DNA of 64,000 nucleotides from Schlegelella aquatica (GTDB lineage Bacteria > Pseudomonadota > Gammaproteobacteria > Burkholderiales > Burkholderiaceae_C): assembly GCF_026013905.1 (NCBI RefSeq), contig NZ_CP110257.1, forward strand, positions 1,860,001 through 1,924,000, given 5' to 3'. The notes beneath the pieces are model-generated. The model was not told the origin of the DNA, searched no databases, and worked only from the letters and a program-made list of their open reading frames with translations. Shown here one piece after another: positions 47,370 to 58,072 of this stretch. The position numbers were made by a program, and so were the translations under genes. Numbering within the stretch: position 1 is the stretch's first letter; each line of letters opens with the position of its first letter.

Positions 47370-48764
47370 TTATCGGCTCTCGCGCTCGCGCGTACGCTGG
47401 TTGTCGCGGGCGCGGGTGTCGGCGGGTGTGGGGGACGGAGCCGACGTGCTCTCGCTGCCCGAGGGAGCGGCCGCGGCCCCGGCGGAGCCGTAGGCCGCGC
47501 CGCCGGTTTGCTGCATCAGCTTGTCGAGCGGCAGATACAGCAGGTTGCTGTTGTTGCGCACATCCACGAGCACCTTCGCGGTGTTGGCGTAGATCTGCTG
47601 CATCGTCTCCAGATACAGGCGGTCGCGCGTGACGCCCGGCGCCTTCTCGTACTCGACCAGGATCGCGCGGAACCGGTCGGCATCGCCCTCGGCCTGGGCC
47701 ACGATCCTCGATCGGTAGCCCTCGGCCTCCTCGCGCAGCCGCGAGGCGGTCCCCTGCGCGCGCGGAATCACCTCGTTGGCATAGGCCTGCGCTTCGTTCT
47801 TGAGGCGCTCGCGGTCGGCCCCCGCCTTGAACGCGTCGTCGAACGCGGCTTGCACCTGCTCGGGCGGCTGCACGCTTTGCACGTTCACGTTGGCGATGAG
47901 GATGCCGGCGCTCAGCCTGTCGAGCTGGGACTGGATCAGCTTGACCAGGTCGGCCGCGATCGCGTCGCGCTGCTCGTAGAGCACTTGGTCCATGTTGCTG
48001 CGCCCGACGATCTCGCGCACCGCGGACTCCGCCGCTTGCACCACCGCATCGTCCGGGCGGCGGTTCTCGAACAGGTACTGCCGCACGTCCTTCAGGCGGT
48101 ACTGCACGGTGAAGCGGATGTCGACGATGTTCTCGTCTTGCGTCAGCATCGAGGAATCCCGCAGGCCCGTGGCGGGGATGACCGAGGCGCTGCCCACTTC
48201 CACCGAGCGCAGTTGAGTGACGGGCACGACCTCGTGGGACTGGAACGGGTACGGCATGCGCCACTTGAAGCCGGCGTCGGTGGTGTAGGCGAACTTGCCG
48301 AACGACATCACGACCGCCTGCTGGCCTTCCTGCACGATGAAGAAGCCGCTGCCGAGCCAGATGAGTACGACCACCCCCGCGATCAGGCCCGCGCCCAGGC
48401 CGGCGCCGCGCATGTCGGGCTGAAAGCCTCCACCCCCGCCGTTGCCGCCCGGGCGGGGCCCGCCACCCTTGCCACCGAACAGGCCGCTCAGCTTGCGATT
48501 GAAGTCGCGCCACAACTCGTCCAGGTCCGGCGGGCCGTCATTGCGTCCTCCGCCCGGCCCCCCCTGCTGATGGCGGGTGGGCTCATTGGCTTGTGGATCG
48601 AGCTGACGCCCCCAGCGTGAATCGTTCAGGTTCAAGAGCCGGTGGCCCGTCCAGCGAACAGTGCCCGCCAGAAGGCGCGCGAGCGCCAGGCTCACCGCCT
48701 TGATGCGGCCGCCGACGGCCCGACCCGACCTCGCTCGGGAAGCGTAAGAGGTGCTCGTGTTCAT
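47370..48764 (-). CDS. hflK: HflK, SPFH-domain modulator of FtsH
   Basis: Partner of HflC in controlling FtsH. The 464-residue sequence has a cytoplasmic Gly/Pro/Asp-rich start, a membrane helix (GLIAGVVVLIWLGSGFFIV), the SPFH domain (QEGQQAVVMSFGKFAYTTDAG onward) and a Ser/Pro-rich tail. The usual HflK start resembles LNLNDSRWGRQ; here about 44 residues precede it, beginning MNTSTSYASRARSGR. I kept the ATG because it overlaps the hflX stop as ATGA, but a TTG just before LNLND is a real alternative. Confidence 0.94.
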   Translation of the reverse strand: MNTSTSYASRARSGRAVGGRIKAVSLALARLLAGTVRWTGHRLLNLNDSRWGRQLDPQANEPTRHQQGGPGGGRNDGPPDLDELWRDFNRKLSGLFGGKGGGPRPGGNGGGGGFQPDMRGAGLGAGLIAGVVVLIWLGSGFFIVQEGQQAVVMSFGKFAYTTDAGFKWRMPYPFQSHEVVPVTQLRSVEVGSASVIPATGLRDSSMLTQDENIVDIRFTVQYRLKDVRQYLFENRRPDDAVVQAAESAVREIVGRSNMDQVLYEQRDAIAADLVKLIQSQLDRLSAGILIANVNVQSVQPPEQVQAAFDDAFKAGADRERLKNEAQAYANEVIPRAQGTASRLREEAEGYRSRIVAQAEGDADRFRAILVEYEKAPGVTRDRLYLETMQQIYANTAKVLVDVRNNSNLLYLPLDKLMQQTGGAAYGSAGAAAAPSGSESTSAPSPTPADTRARDNQRTRERESR

Positions 48765-49996
48765 GCTCTTGCAGTGGAGACTCGATTCTTCTGTGTGTCG
48801 GCCGATGCGCAGGCCGGGGCGGGCTCGCCGTCCTCGGCCGGCGTCTGCGGCTCGGCGGCCACCGGCAGTTCGAGCTGCCCGAGCGCCGCCTGCGCGATGA
48901 TATGGCGCAATTCGTCCAATCCCTCGCCCTGCGCTGCGCTCACGAACACGCGCGGCACGGTGCGGTGGGGCTCGACCTCGAAGGCATCGACCGCGGCGCG
49001 CGGGCGGCCGGAGGCCTCGAGCAGATCGACCTTGTTGAAGACGACCACTTGGGGGATGTCGTCGGCCTGGATCTCCTTGAGCACGCGCTGCACCTCCTCC
49101 ACCTGCTCCTGCCACGACGGGCTGGCCGCGTCGACGACGTGCAGCAGCAAGTCCGCATCGGCGGCTTCCTGCAGCGTCGCCTGGAAGGCTTCGACCAGGG
49201 TGTGCGGCAGATCGCGGATGAAGCCCACGGTGTCGGACAGCGAGACCGACCGCTCGGCCTCCGCCAGGTAGAGCTGCCGCGTGGTGGTGTCGAGCGTGGC
49301 GAAGAGCTGGTCGGCCGCGTAGGTGCGGGCCTTGACCAGCGCGTTGAACAACGTGGACTTGCCGGCGTTGGTGTAGCCGACGAGCGAGACGGTGAAGGTG
49401 TTGTTGCGTTCGCGCGAGCGCCGCTGCGTGCTGCGCTGCCGTTTGACCCGCTCCAGCTGCGCCTTCAGCGACTTGATGCGCTGGCCGATCATGCGGCGGT
49501 CCAGCTCGATCTGCGTTTCGCCGGGACCGCCCCGGTGACCCACGCCACCCCGCTGCCTTTCCAGGTGGGTCCAGCGGCGCACGAGCCGGGTGGAGAGGTA
49601 CTGCAGGCGGGCCAGTTCCACCTGGAGTTTGCCTTCGTGGCTCTGAGCGCGGCGAGCGAAGATCTCCAGGATGAGCGTCGTCCGATCGGCCACCGGCACG
49701 CCGAGGAACCGCTCGAGATTGCGCTGTTGGGCCGGGCCAAGCGCTTGATCGAAGAGCACCGACTGCGCCTGGTGGGCATCCACCAGGGCCTTGATCTCCT
49801 CGGCCTTGCCGCTGCCCACGAACAGGGCCGGATCGGGCGACTTGCGGCGCGCCGTGAGTCGCGCGACCGGCTGCTCCCCCGCGGACTCGGCGAGCAGCGC
49901 CAGCTCGTCGAGCGTGGGGTCGAAAGGCGAACCAGGGCCGAAATCCACGCCGACCAGCACAGTGCGGGTCGGGCTCGCCGGAGAAGAAGAATTCAA
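48761..49996 (-). CDS. hflX: Ribosome-associated GTPase HflX
   Basis: HflX splits stalled or heat-damaged ribosomes. The 411-residue protein shows the N-terminal glycine-rich domain with FDQALGPAQQRNLE and GGPGETQIELDRR, then the G domain: SLVGYTNAGKSTLFNAL (G1), DTVGFIRDLPHTLVEAF (G3) and VFNKVDLL (G4). The start is TTG with no ribosome site and is uncertain. Hfq lies 77 bases upstream, the conserved hfq-hflX arrangement. Confidence 0.96.
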   Translation of the reverse strand: MNSSSPASPTRTVLVGVDFGPGSPFDPTLDELALLAESAGEQPVARLTARRKSPDPALFVGSGKAEEIKALVDAHQAQSVLFDQALGPAQQRNLERFLGVPVADRTTLILEIFARRAQSHEGKLQVELARLQYLSTRLVRRWTHLERQRGGVGHRGGPGETQIELDRRMIGQRIKSLKAQLERVKRQRSTQRRSRERNNTFTVSLVGYTNAGKSTLFNALVKARTYAADQLFATLDTTTRQLYLAEAERSVSLSDTVGFIRDLPHTLVEAFQATLQEAADADLLLHVVDAASPSWQEQVEEVQRVLKEIQADDIPQVVVFNKVDLLEASGRPRAAVDAFEVEPHRTVPRVFVSAAQGEGLDELRHIIAQAALGQLELPVAAEPQTPAEDGEPAPACASADTQKNRVSTARA

Positions 49997-50073
49997 AGTG
50001 GGGGTCGCGTCAGCCGTGATGAGAAGGAGGAACCCGCGGCATGCGGGCGCCCGGTGTCGGGCACCCGGTGGCC

Positions 50074-50316
50074 TCAGTGAGATTCGGACTGCTCTCCGAC
50101 GTGGAAGTTCACTGCGCGACCCGGCACGACGGTGGAAATCGCGTGCTTGTAGACCATCTGGGTCACGGTATTGCGCAAGAGCACCACATACTGATCAAAA
50201 GACTCGATGTGGCCCTGCAGTTTGATGCCGTTGACGAGATAGATCGACACCGGCACGTGTTCCTTGCGCAGCAGGTTCAGGAACGGGTCTTGTAGAAGTT
50301 GCCCTTTGTTACTCAC
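50074..50316 (-). CDS. hfq: RNA chaperone Hfq
   Basis: Hexameric Sm-like chaperone that pairs small RNAs with mRNAs. The 80-residue protein starts [20 protein letters not shown] and keeps both Sm motifs, [20 protein letters not shown] and [10 protein letters not shown]. The start is GTG, with GGAG six bases upstream; this gives the exact family N-terminus. It lies 70 bases after der. Confidence 0.98.
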   Translation of the reverse strand: MSNKGQLLQDPFLNLLRKEHVPVSIYLVNGIKLQGHIESFDQYVVLLRNTVTQMVYKHAISTVVPGRAVNFHVGEQSESH

Positions 50317-50386
50317 GATATGCTCCGTGTTGAAAAGTTCCGGAGCCCGCACGTTAACACAGGGCCCCGGGGTTCCGACCAGGGGG

Positions 50387-51736
50387 TCAGGAGTCCTTCT
50401 CAGTGAAGGGGTTGCGGGACGAGCGCATTTCGATGCGCAAGGGCGTCCCCACCAACTTGAAATGCTCCCGGAAGCGCCCTTCCAGGTAGCGCTTGTAAGC
50501 CTCGGTGACGTGCTCGAGCGAATTGCCGTGGATGATGATGCGCGGGGGGTTCATGCCGCCCTGGTGCGCGTAGCGCAGCTTGGGGCGGAACATCCCCGCG
50601 CGTTTGGGGGCCTGGAACTGGACGGCCTCGTGCAGCAGGCGCGTGAGCACCGGCGTCGGCATCTTGCGGAAGGCCGAGGCGTGGGCGTCGGCGATCGCTT
50701 TCCACAGCGGCCCCAGACCTTGGCGCTTGAGCGCCGAGATGTGCAACACCGGAGCGAACTTGAGGAAGGCCAGGCGCTGCTCCAGCGAGCGCTGCAGCAT
50801 CTGGCGCTGGTAGTCGTCGACCGCGTCCCACTTGTTGACGGCGATCACCACCGCTCTGCCGTTGTCGAGCACATAGCCGGCGATGTGCGCGTCCTGGTCG
50901 GTGACGCCCTCGGTGGCATCGAGCAGCAGCACGACCACATTGGACTCGGCGATGGCCTGCAACGTCTTGACGACCGAGAACTTCTCGATGGCCTCGAAGA
51001 CCTTGCCCTTGCGCCGCAGGCCGGCCGTGTCGATCAGCTCGAAGCGCTGCCCGTTGCGCTCGAACGGCACCCGGATGGCGTCGCGCGTCGTGCCTGGCAG
51101 ATCGAAGGCCACCAAGCGCTCCTCGCCGAGCCAGGTGTTGATCAGGGTGGACTTGCCGACGTTGGGGCGCCCGGCGACGGCGAGCTTGATGACGGGCGCC
51201 TCGGCGTCTTCCTCGCCCTCCTCCTCGCCGAGCTCGGGTGCGGGCTCCAGCCCTTCCAGGGCGGCTTCGACCAGGCTGCGCACGCCCTGCCCGTGGGCCG
51301 CAGAGATCGCGTGCGGCTCGCCCATGCCCAGCTCGTAGAACTCGGCGAGCTGCGGCGCGTCCCGCATACCCTCGGCCTTGTTGGCCGCGAGGATCACGCG
51401 CTTGTCGGTGGAGCGCAGGTACTGCGCGATGTCGTGGTCCTGTGCGGAAAGGCCGGCTCGCACGTCGACGACGAAGACGACGGCATCGGCCTCGGCGACC
51501 GCCTGCTTCGTCTGCTTGGCCATCTCGCGCACGATGCCCGTGGAGGAATCAGGCTCGAAGCCGCCGGTGTCGATGACGATGAACTCGTGTTCGCCGACCT
51601 TGCCGTCGCCGTAGTGGCGGTCGCGGGTGAGGCCGGCGTAGTCGGCCACGATCGCATCACGCGAGCGGGTCAGGCGATTGAACAACGTCGACTTGCCGAC
51701 GTTGGGTCGTCCGACCAGTGCAATGACGGGTTTCAT
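50387..51736 (-). CDS. der: Ribosome assembly GTPase Der (EngA)
   Basis: Tandem GTPase needed for 50S maturation. The 449-residue protein has two G domains: the first starts [18 protein letters not shown] with DTGGFEPD and NKAEG, the second [20 protein letters not shown] with [10 protein letters not shown] and NKWDAVD. A KH-like domain follows (about 355-440). An acidic linker ([15 protein letters not shown]) joins the G domains. It lies after bamB in the standard order. Confidence 0.98.
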   Translation of the reverse strand: MKPVIALVGRPNVGKSTLFNRLTRSRDAIVADYAGLTRDRHYGDGKVGEHEFIVIDTGGFEPDSSTGIVREMAKQTKQAVAEADAVVFVVDVRAGLSAQDHDIAQYLRSTDKRVILAANKAEGMRDAPQLAEFYELGMGEPHAISAAHGQGVRSLVEAALEGLEPAPELGEEEGEEDAEAPVIKLAVAGRPNVGKSTLINTWLGEERLVAFDLPGTTRDAIRVPFERNGQRFELIDTAGLRRKGKVFEAIEKFSVVKTLQAIAESNVVVLLLDATEGVTDQDAHIAGYVLDNGRAVVIAVNKWDAVDDYQRQMLQRSLEQRLAFLKFAPVLHISALKRQGLGPLWKAIADAHASAFRKMPTPVLTRLLHEAVQFQAPKRAGMFRPKLRYAHQGGMNPPRIIIHGNSLEHVTEAYKRYLEGRFREHFKLVGTPLRIEMRSSRNPFTEKDS

Positions 51737-51793
51737 GGTCGATGGCTTTCAGTCAGTCGCGCAAGGGAGGCCGAGGGGTGGACAAGAGGCGGT

Positions 51794-52924
51794 TCATGGC
51801 AGCCGGTACGCGTGCACCGAGCCGTCGCGGGTGGCAAGCAGCAGGGTCTGTCCCGCCACCAGAGGCGGCGCGGCCAGTGCCGAACCGAGCTCCAGGCGGC
51901 CGAGCGGCTGCCCGTCGCGCGAGGCGAGCAGGTGCACGTACCCCTGCTCGTCCCCCACGACGAGCAGTTCGCCGGCCACCGCCGGCGCCGTGAGCCCGCG
52001 GAAGCGGAACCGCTCGGTGGACCACAGCACCTCGCCGTTGCCCCGGGCGCGCGCCGTCACACGGTCGTGCGCATCGACGCCGTACAGGCGCTGGCCTTCG
52101 AGAGCGACACCGGCGGTGCCGCCCGTGTTGCGCGACCAGAGCAGCGAGCCGGTGGCCGCGTCGATGCATCCGACTGCAAGCTGGTACGCGCGCACGCAAA
52201 CGGTACGGCCGTCGCGTGCGGCGGGGCCGACCAGGTCGGCCAGCCGCTCGACCTCGTTGACCCCGCGCGGCGAGGCGACGGTCACTTCCCAGCGCGGGGT
52301 GCCGCGCAGGGGGTCGACGGCGGCCAACCTCGAGCCTTGGCCCACCAGGAGCGTGTCGCCCATCGGCATCAGGATGCCCGGGTGGGCCAAGGTGAGCGGG
52401 TCGCCGGGGCGTTGCAGCGTCCAGAGCTTGCCTCCGTTGACGGCGTCGAAGGCATGGACCGAACGGTCGGAGGCGTAGACGAACACGCGCTCGCCGGCCA
52501 CCAGCGGCGCCGTGACGGTGGCCGACGGCAGACGCCGGCGCCAGATCTCCCGGCCCTGCTCGAACACGATCAGCTCGTTGTTGCGGCTCACGACCGCGCT
52601 CCAACGGCCGTCGCTGCCGACACCTGCCGCCACCGGGACTCCGGCGTTGGCCTGCCACGCGACCTGCCCGCTGGCGAGCTCCAGTGCCGCAAGCTGCCCC
52701 TGGCTGTCGGCCACCAGCACACGGCCGCCCACCACACGCGGCGTGAGTGGGTAGGCGAAACGGTCCATGCGGTGCGACCACAGCCGCTGCAGCTGCACGG
52801 CCGAAGGCGCCGGCTGCTCCAGCGGCGTGGGCTTGGGCTTCTCAGGACCGCCACAGGCGCCCAGAAGCAGCGCTCCAAAGACGGCCAGGATGCCGAGACG
52901 CGAACGAGCGACGGTCTTGCTCAT
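51794..52924 (-). CDS. bamB: Outer membrane assembly lipoprotein BamB
   Basis: A lipoprotein of the BAM complex that binds BamA POTRA domains (bamA is at 27356). The 376-residue precursor has a lipoprotein signal with lipobox LLLGAC, then an eight-bladed PQQ-type beta propeller with repeated blade motifs such as VWRRRL-like EIWRRRLP, LVVGDEQGYVHLL and VYASDRSVHAFDAVNGGKLW. It starts ten bases after the YfgM gene. Confidence 0.95.
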   Translation of the reverse strand: MSKTVARSRLGILAVFGALLLGACGGPEKPKPTPLEQPAPSAVQLQRLWSHRMDRFAYPLTPRVVGGRVLVADSQGQLAALELASGQVAWQANAGVPVAAGVGSDGRWSAVVSRNNELIVFEQGREIWRRRLPSATVTAPLVAGERVFVYASDRSVHAFDAVNGGKLWTLQRPGDPLTLAHPGILMPMGDTLLVGQGSRLAAVDPLRGTPRWEVTVASPRGVNEVERLADLVGPAARDGRTVCVRAYQLAVGCIDAATGSLLWSRNTGGTAGVALEGQRLYGVDAHDRVTARARGNGEVLWSTERFRFRGLTAPAVAGELLVVGDEQGYVHLLASRDGQPLGRLELGSALAAPPLVAGQTLLLATRDGSVHAYRLP

Positions 52925-52934
52925 GCCCGTCTCC

Positions 52935-53603
52935 TCAACGCGCCGCCGACGCTGCGGCCTCCGGCGCCGGGGGTGCGCCGAGTGCGGTCAGCTTGGCCAG
53001 CACGAGCTGGCGCAGGTCCTGCGATTCCGGGATGGCCTTGTAGGCCTTCTCGTACTGCGCCTGGGCCCCGGCCTTGTCGCCCTTGGCCATCAGCGCGTCG
53101 CCGCGGCGATCGGCCGCCAGCCCTTCGAATGCCGGCGGCATGTTCTCCAGCAGCTTCAGGGCTTCGTCATGCGAGCCCGAGTCGATCAAGAGGCCCGCCA
53201 GACGCAGTCGCGCCAGCGCCTTGTACTCCTCCTGCTTGGCTTGCTCGGCCACCCATTGGAGCGCGGCGCGGCCCGCCTCGTCCTTGGCCTTCGCCTGCAA
53301 GGTGCTCGCCGCCAGCAACCCGGCCTGCGCGGCGTAGGCGGTCCTGGGATAGCGCTCCTTGATGTCGGCGAAGGCACGTTGGGCCCGGTCGGCGTCGCCC
53401 GCCTGGGCGGCACGCTCCACCTCGTCGAACAGCGCACTGGCCTCGACGGCCTGCTTGCGCTGCCACTGCTGCCAGCCGTTCCAGGCCGCGAAGGCGCCGA
53501 GCGCGAGGATCAGCGTCCAGGTGATGAGGTTGCCGTACTGCTTCCAGAAGTGCTTGAGCTGGTCGAGCTGTTCCTGTTCTTGGAGATCGAGATGGGTCGC
53601 CAT
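52935..53603 (-). CDS. yfgM: YfgM-type TPR membrane protein
   Basis: A 222-residue inner-membrane protein with one helix (NLITWTLILALGAFAAWNGW) and a periplasmic TPR-like region (about 50-205). In E. coli YfgM joins the SecY translocon and periplasmic chaperones. The start ATHLDLQEQEQLDQLKHFWKQYG is typical of the family. It stands between hisS and bamB, the conserved place for yfgM. Confidence 0.92.
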   Translation of the reverse strand: MATHLDLQEQEQLDQLKHFWKQYGNLITWTLILALGAFAAWNGWQQWQRKQAVEASALFDEVERAAQAGDADRAQRAFADIKERYPRTAYAAQAGLLAASTLQAKAKDEAGRAALQWVAEQAKQEEYKALARLRLAGLLIDSGSHDEALKLLENMPPAFEGLAADRRGDALMAKGDKAGAQAQYEKAYKAIPESQDLRQLVLAKLTALGAPPAPEAAASAAR

Positions 53604-53678
53604 GGACGTTCCGTGCAGGAGATGCGGCGGTCGGAGCCGCTCAAAAAGCGAGGGCCGCAGCGCGGCCCCGCGGCGTGA

Positions 53679-54974
53679 TTATGCGGTGAGGAGTTCCGCA
53701 GCCCAGCGGGCCACGTCGGCCAAGGGGCGGGTGCGCTGCTCGCCCCCGCCCTCGCGCAGCGGCTTGATCGCGACCAGCCCCTGCGCAAGCTCACTCTCGC
53801 CAAAGATCAGTGCGTAACGCGCGCCGCTGGCGTCGGCCCGTTTGAACTGGCTCTTCATGCTGCCCGGGCCGTCGCGGCCGGCCGCATGCATCAAGACGGA
53901 CACGCCGGCCGCCCGCAAGGCCTCCACGGTGGTCATGGCCGGCGCCAGGGCCTCGCTGCTCGGCACGACGGCATAGGCCGCCGGCCCCGGAACGTCGGGC
54001 TCCACGCCGAGTTCCTTGAGCAGCTCCAGCACCCGCTCGACGCCGAGCGCCCAGCCCACCGCCGGCGCCGGCTTGCCCCCGATCTGCTCGATGAGGTAGT
54101 CGTAGCGCCCCCCGCCGCAGACCGTGCCCTGCGAGCCGAGCCGATCGGTGACCCACTCGAAGACGGTGAGGTTGTAGTAGTCCATCCCGCGCACGAGCCG
54201 GGGGTTGATCCTGTACTCGACGCCGTTGGCCTCCAGCACGCGCCGCACGGCGTCGAAGTGCGCCAGCGACTCCTCGCCGAGGTACTCCAGCAGCTTGGGC
54301 GCGCCCTCTACCAGTTCCTGCATCGCAGGATTCTTGGTGTCGAGGATGCGCAGCGGATTGGTATGCAGGCGCCGCTGCGCATCCGCATCGAGCGCGTCAC
54401 GGTGCTTCTCGAAGTAGGCGACCAGCGCTTCCCGGTGGGCGCGACGCTCCTGTGGCTGGCCCAGGCTGTTGAGCTCGAGCCGCACATCGGTGAGCCCGAT
54501 GTCGCGCCACAGCGACCGGCACATCAGGATCAGCTCGGCATCCACGTCCGGCCCCGCAAAGCCGAGGGCCTCGGCACCGATCTGGTGGAACTGCCGATAG
54601 CGGCCGCGCTGCGGGCGCTCGTGGCGGAACATCGGCCCCATGTAGTAGACGCGCTTGCCGCCGTCGTACAACAGCGAGTGCTCGGCCACAGCCCGCACCA
54701 CGCCGGCGGTGTTCTCGGGCCGCAGTGTCAGGGGGTCGCCGTTCATGCTGTCGACGAAGGAGTACATCTCCTTCTCGACGATGTCCGTCACCTCCCCCAG
54801 GCCGCGCACGAACAGCGGCGTCGGCTCCACGATCGGGGTGCGGATGTTGGCGTACCCATAGCGGTGCATCAACGCGCGCACCTTGTCTTCGAACCACTCC
54901 CACCGCGCCGACTCCGGCGGGAGGATGTCGTTCATGCCCTTGACGGCACGGATTGCCTTGTTCTGGTCTGCCAT
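53679..54974 (-). CDS. hisS: Histidine-tRNA ligase
   Basis: Class II aminoacyl-tRNA synthetase for histidine. The 431-residue protein shows [20 protein letters not shown], motif 2 ([20 protein letters not shown]), the histidine-A motif [14 protein letters not shown], motif 3 near [15 protein letters not shown], and a C-terminal anticodon domain (about 330-430). It follows ispG by 48 bases. Confidence 0.98.
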   Translation of the reverse strand: MADQNKAIRAVKGMNDILPPESARWEWFEDKVRALMHRYGYANIRTPIVEPTPLFVRGLGEVTDIVEKEMYSFVDSMNGDPLTLRPENTAGVVRAVAEHSLLYDGGKRVYYMGPMFRHERPQRGRYRQFHQIGAEALGFAGPDVDAELILMCRSLWRDIGLTDVRLELNSLGQPQERRAHREALVAYFEKHRDALDADAQRRLHTNPLRILDTKNPAMQELVEGAPKLLEYLGEESLAHFDAVRRVLEANGVEYRINPRLVRGMDYYNLTVFEWVTDRLGSQGTVCGGGRYDYLIEQIGGKPAPAVGWALGVERVLELLKELGVEPDVPGPAAYAVVPSSEALAPAMTTVEALRAAGVSVLMHAAGRDGPGSMKSQFKRADASGARYALIFGESELAQGLVAIKPLREGGGEQRTRPLADVARWAAELLTA

Positions 54975-55022
54975 CTGATTCTTGCTCTGCTCGCGAGTGG
55001 CGCCGTCCCGACCCCCGGGCCG

Positions 55023-56303
55023 TCAGGCCACCGTCTTCGCGCCGAACCGGCGCTCCACGTAGTCCTCGACGATCTTCTGAAACTCCTGCGCGATGCCCTC
55101 GCCGCGCAAGGTGAGGGCCTTCTGACCATCGATGAACACAGGCGCAGCTGGCGCCTCGCCGGTGCCGGGCAGGCTGATGCCGATATCGGCGTGCTTGCTC
55201 TCGCCGGGACCGTTCACGATGCAACCCATCACCGCCACCTTGAGGCTCTCGACACCCGGATAGCGTGAGCGCCACACCGGCATCTGCATGCGCAGGAAGT
55301 CATCGATCTGCTTGGCCAGCTCCTGGAACACCGTGCTCGTCGTGCGCCCGCAGCCCGGACAGGCAGTCACGCTCGGCACGAAGATCCTCAGACCCAAGGC
55401 CTGCAGGATCTCCATCGCCACCACCACCTCCTGCGTGCGCGGCTCGCCGGGCTGCGGCGTGAGCGAGACCCGGATCGTGTCGCCGATGCCCTCCTGCAGC
55501 AGAACCGACAGCGCCGCGGCCGAGGCCACGGTGCCCTTGGTGCCCATGCCCGCCTCGGTCAGGCCGAGGTGCAATGCATAGCGGCAACGCTCGGCAAGCG
55601 CCCGATAAACGGTGACGAGGTCCTGGACGCCGCTCACCTTGCACGACAGGATGATCTGGTGCGCCGGCATGCCCAACGCCTCCGCCTGTCGGGCCGACTC
55701 GATCGCCGACGTGACCAGCGCCTGGTACATCACCTGCTTGGCGTCCCAAGGCTGAGGCCGGCGCGCGTTCTCGTCCATCATGCCCGCCAGCAGCTCCTGG
55801 TCCAGGCTGCCCCAGTTGACACCGATGCGCACGGGCTTGTCGTAGCGCATCGCGACTTCGATCATCTGCGCGAACTGACGGTCGCGCTTCTCGCCCTTGC
55901 CCACGTTGCCAGGATTGATGCGGTACTTGGACAGCGCCTCGGCACACGCGGGCACATCGGTCAGCAGCTTGTGGCCGTTGTAGTGGAAGTCGCCGACCAG
56001 CGGCACGTCCACCCCCATGCGGTCCAGTTGCTCGCGGATCGCAGGGACGGCCTCGGCCGCTTCGTGCGTGTTGACCGTGATGCGTACCAGCTCGGAACCC
56101 GCCTGCGCCAGCTCCTTCACCTGGATCGCGGTGCCGATCACGTCGGTGGTGTCGGTGTTCGTCATCGACTGCACGCGCACCGGGGCATCGCCGCCGATAG
56201 TCACGACGCGCGGGCCCCAGACGACGCGCGCCTGCAGCGAGCGGCGCGGCGCCGGTCGAGCCGGGTCGATGGGCGCGTTCAGGGGCTTGAGGGTCTCGTG
56301 CAT
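55023..56303 (-). CDS. ispG: (E)-4-hydroxy-3-methylbut-2-enyl-diphosphate synthase
   Basis: The iron-sulfur enzyme of the DXP isoprenoid pathway that acts on MEcPP. The 426-residue protein has the N-terminal TIM barrel ([20 protein letters not shown]) and C-terminal 4Fe-4S domain with cysteines in [12 protein letters not shown] and [15 protein letters not shown]. It is in the same pathway as dxr at 31043. It lies 22 bases after rodZ, a pairing widespread in proteobacteria. Confidence 0.98.
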   Translation of the reverse strand: MHETLKPLNAPIDPARPAPRRSLQARVVWGPRVVTIGGDAPVRVQSMTNTDTTDVIGTAIQVKELAQAGSELVRITVNTHEAAEAVPAIREQLDRMGVDVPLVGDFHYNGHKLLTDVPACAEALSKYRINPGNVGKGEKRDRQFAQMIEVAMRYDKPVRIGVNWGSLDQELLAGMMDENARRPQPWDAKQVMYQALVTSAIESARQAEALGMPAHQIILSCKVSGVQDLVTVYRALAERCRYALHLGLTEAGMGTKGTVASAAALSVLLQEGIGDTIRVSLTPQPGEPRTQEVVVAMEILQALGLRIFVPSVTACPGCGRTTSTVFQELAKQIDDFLRMQMPVWRSRYPGVESLKVAVMGCIVNGPGESKHADIGISLPGTGEAPAAPVFIDGQKALTLRGEGIAQEFQKIVEDYVERRFGAKTVA

Positions 56304-56325
56304 GACTGGCCCTTCTGGCGAGCGG

Positions 56326-57270
56326 TCAGCGCAGCTCGACGCGGGCGACGTTGTCGCGCACGTAGGGCTTGAGGTCGAGGGGCTGGCCCCGCACTGACAC
56401 TTCCGTCACACTGGCATTGCCGATGAGCAGGCGCAGCGGCAGCGGGCCGTCCACCGGGGCGGTTTCGCCGCTGCGCATCAGCTTGGACAGCAGCACCCGG
56501 CCGGTCGCGTCGCGCACCTCCACCCAGCTTTCGCCGCTGGTACGCACGACCAGCAACCCGCCGGCGTCGCCGGCACCCGCTGGCTCCTGCGGCGCGGGCG
56601 CAGCCGGGGCCGCAGCAGGCTGGGCGACCGCGGCAGCCGGGCCTGAGTTCGCACCGGACACCGAGGCGGGTTGCAGCGGCGGCAGCACCGGCTGTTGCAC
56701 CGCCAGCTCCGAGGCCGGCGAAGCGGGAGACGCGGGCGCGGCCGGCGCGGCAGGGCCGGAGGCGGGCGCGCTCGGTGCGGGCGACGAGGGGGTGGCCTCC
56801 TCGCCCCCACCCAGCGAAGGCAACATCCCCGCCGGCATGAGCCACAGCGCCAGCGCGGCCAGCAGGATCAAGAGGGGCAGCCACACCGCCGGCCGGCTCC
56901 ACCAGGCCAGATCGAGCCGATCGCTTCGCCGCAGGCCGCCGTCTCGGAACGGCTGGTTCAGGCCGACGGCCACATGCTCGAGGCGCGACGGTGTGCCGGG
57001 CTCTGGCAGGCGCGCAAGCACCGGGGTCGGGTCGATCTTGAGGAAACGGCAGACGGTCTTGGCCAGCGCGCGGGCGAACGTCGGATCGGGCAGTTCGTCG
57101 TAGCGGTCGTCCTCCAACGCCTCCAGCTTCTGGACCGACACCTTGATCGACGCGGCCAACGCGGCGATGTGGACCCCGGCGGCTTGCCGGGCGGCCTTGA
57201 TCATCTGGCCCGCCGTTTGCCCGGCCGGGCCTTGCCCCTCGGACGAAAGGGACGGATCGCGCTCAGTCAT
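56326..57270 (-). CDS. rodZ: RodZ-type cell shape protein (HTH plus transmembrane)
   Basis: RodZ links MreB to the membrane and sets rod shape. The 314-residue protein has a cytoplasmic helix-turn-helix domain ([21 protein letters not shown] to about residue 110), one membrane helix ([21 protein letters not shown]), a long Ala/Pro-rich periplasmic linker (about 160-230) and a DUF4115 beta domain ([20 protein letters not shown]). The ATG overlaps the pilW end by eight bases. Confidence 0.93.
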   Translation of the reverse strand: MTERDPSLSSEGQGPAGQTAGQMIKAARQAAGVHIAALAASIKVSVQKLEALEDDRYDELPDPTFARALAKTVCRFLKIDPTPVLARLPEPGTPSRLEHVAVGLNQPFRDGGLRRSDRLDLAWWSRPAVWLPLLILLAALALWLMPAGMLPSLGGGEEATPSSPAPSAPASGPAAPAAPASPASPASELAVQQPVLPPLQPASVSGANSGPAAAVAQPAAAPAAPAPQEPAGAGDAGGLLVVRTSGESWVEVRDATGRVLLSKLMRSGETAPVDGPLPLRLLIGNASVTEVSVRGQPLDLKPYVRDNVARVELR

Positions 57271-58072
57271 CGTATCGGCCCTGCTCGAAGGCAGCCGCCT
57301 CCCGGGAGCCCGGGAAGCGGCGACGAAGTTGTTCGCCGAAGTCGCGCGCGCCCCCGCGGTTGCCGAGCTTGTGCTCGATGCGCGCGGCAAGCCACAGGGA
57401 TTCCGCATTGACGAGCTGCGGCACCGCGTTCACCCGGCGTACATAGAAGCGGGCGCGCTCGTAGTCCCCGCGGCGGTGAAGCACGGCGGCCAGGTTCATG
57501 GCCGTGGCCGGGTTGCCCGGGTCCATCTCGTAGGACTTCATCAGCGTGGCCTCGGCATCCGCGAGCTCGCCCGCGCGGGCCTGGCACACGCCCTTGGCCA
57601 GCAGCGTCTTCGTGGGCTCGCGGTACTGCGGGATCGCGAGCGCCGCGTCGAACTGAGCGTACGACTCCCGGTAGCGCCGCTGATTGCAAAGGAACCAGCC
57701 GTAGTTGTGACGGGCGTCCGCGTCACGTACATCCAGTTGGAGCGCACGGCGGAAACTTTCCTCGGCCAGTCGGTCCTCGCCGAGGTTCGAGTAGACAAGC
57801 CCGCGCAGGTTGTACGCCTGCGGCGAATTGGGATCGGCCTGCAGCGCCTGCTTGATCTCGTCGAGCGCGGTGCGGGCCTGGCCCTGCGCGAAGTACGCCG
57901 CGGCCAATTCGAGACGGATGCGCGCCCGCTTCTGCGCCTCGGTCTCGTCCGAGGCGGTCGTGATGTCGCGCTCCCCCTGCCCGCCCGGCGGCGTCGCACA
58001 ACCAAGCAGGGCCAAGACGGTCAGAAACGCCCAGCTCCAGGGCCGCCACGCAGTGCGCAGGGGACGATTCAT
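57263..58072 (-). CDS. pilW: Type IV pilus biogenesis/stability lipoprotein PilW (PilF)
   Basis: The pilotin that brings the PilQ secretin to the outer membrane. The 269-residue precursor has a lipoprotein signal with lipobox ALLGC, then six TPR units including [40 protein letters not shown] and [20 protein letters not shown]. The ATG overlaps the rlmN stop as ATGA. This is the only pilus gene in the window; the rlmN-pilW-rodZ order is conserved. Confidence 0.94.
   Translation of the reverse strand: MNRPLRTAWRPWSWAFLTVLALLGCATPPGGQGERDITTASDETEAQKRARIRLELAAAYFAQGQARTALDEIKQALQADPNSPQAYNLRGLVYSNLGEDRLAEESFRRALQLDVRDADARHNYGWFLCNQRRYRESYAQFDAALAIPQYREPTKTLLAKGVCQARAGELADAEATLMKSYEMDPGNPATAMNLAAVLHRRGDYERARFYVRRVNAVPQLVNAESLWLAARIEHKLGNRGGARDFGEQLRRRFPGSREAAAFEQGRYDD

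Noticed and set aside
50264..53362. 1032-codon plus-strand frame opposite der and bamB
   Set aside because: Antisense to two well-identified genes; no recognisable domain.
53679..54974. hisS as a second hisZ
   Set aside because: It keeps the catalytic motifs and the C-terminal anticodon-binding domain of a true synthetase, unlike the gene at 45019.
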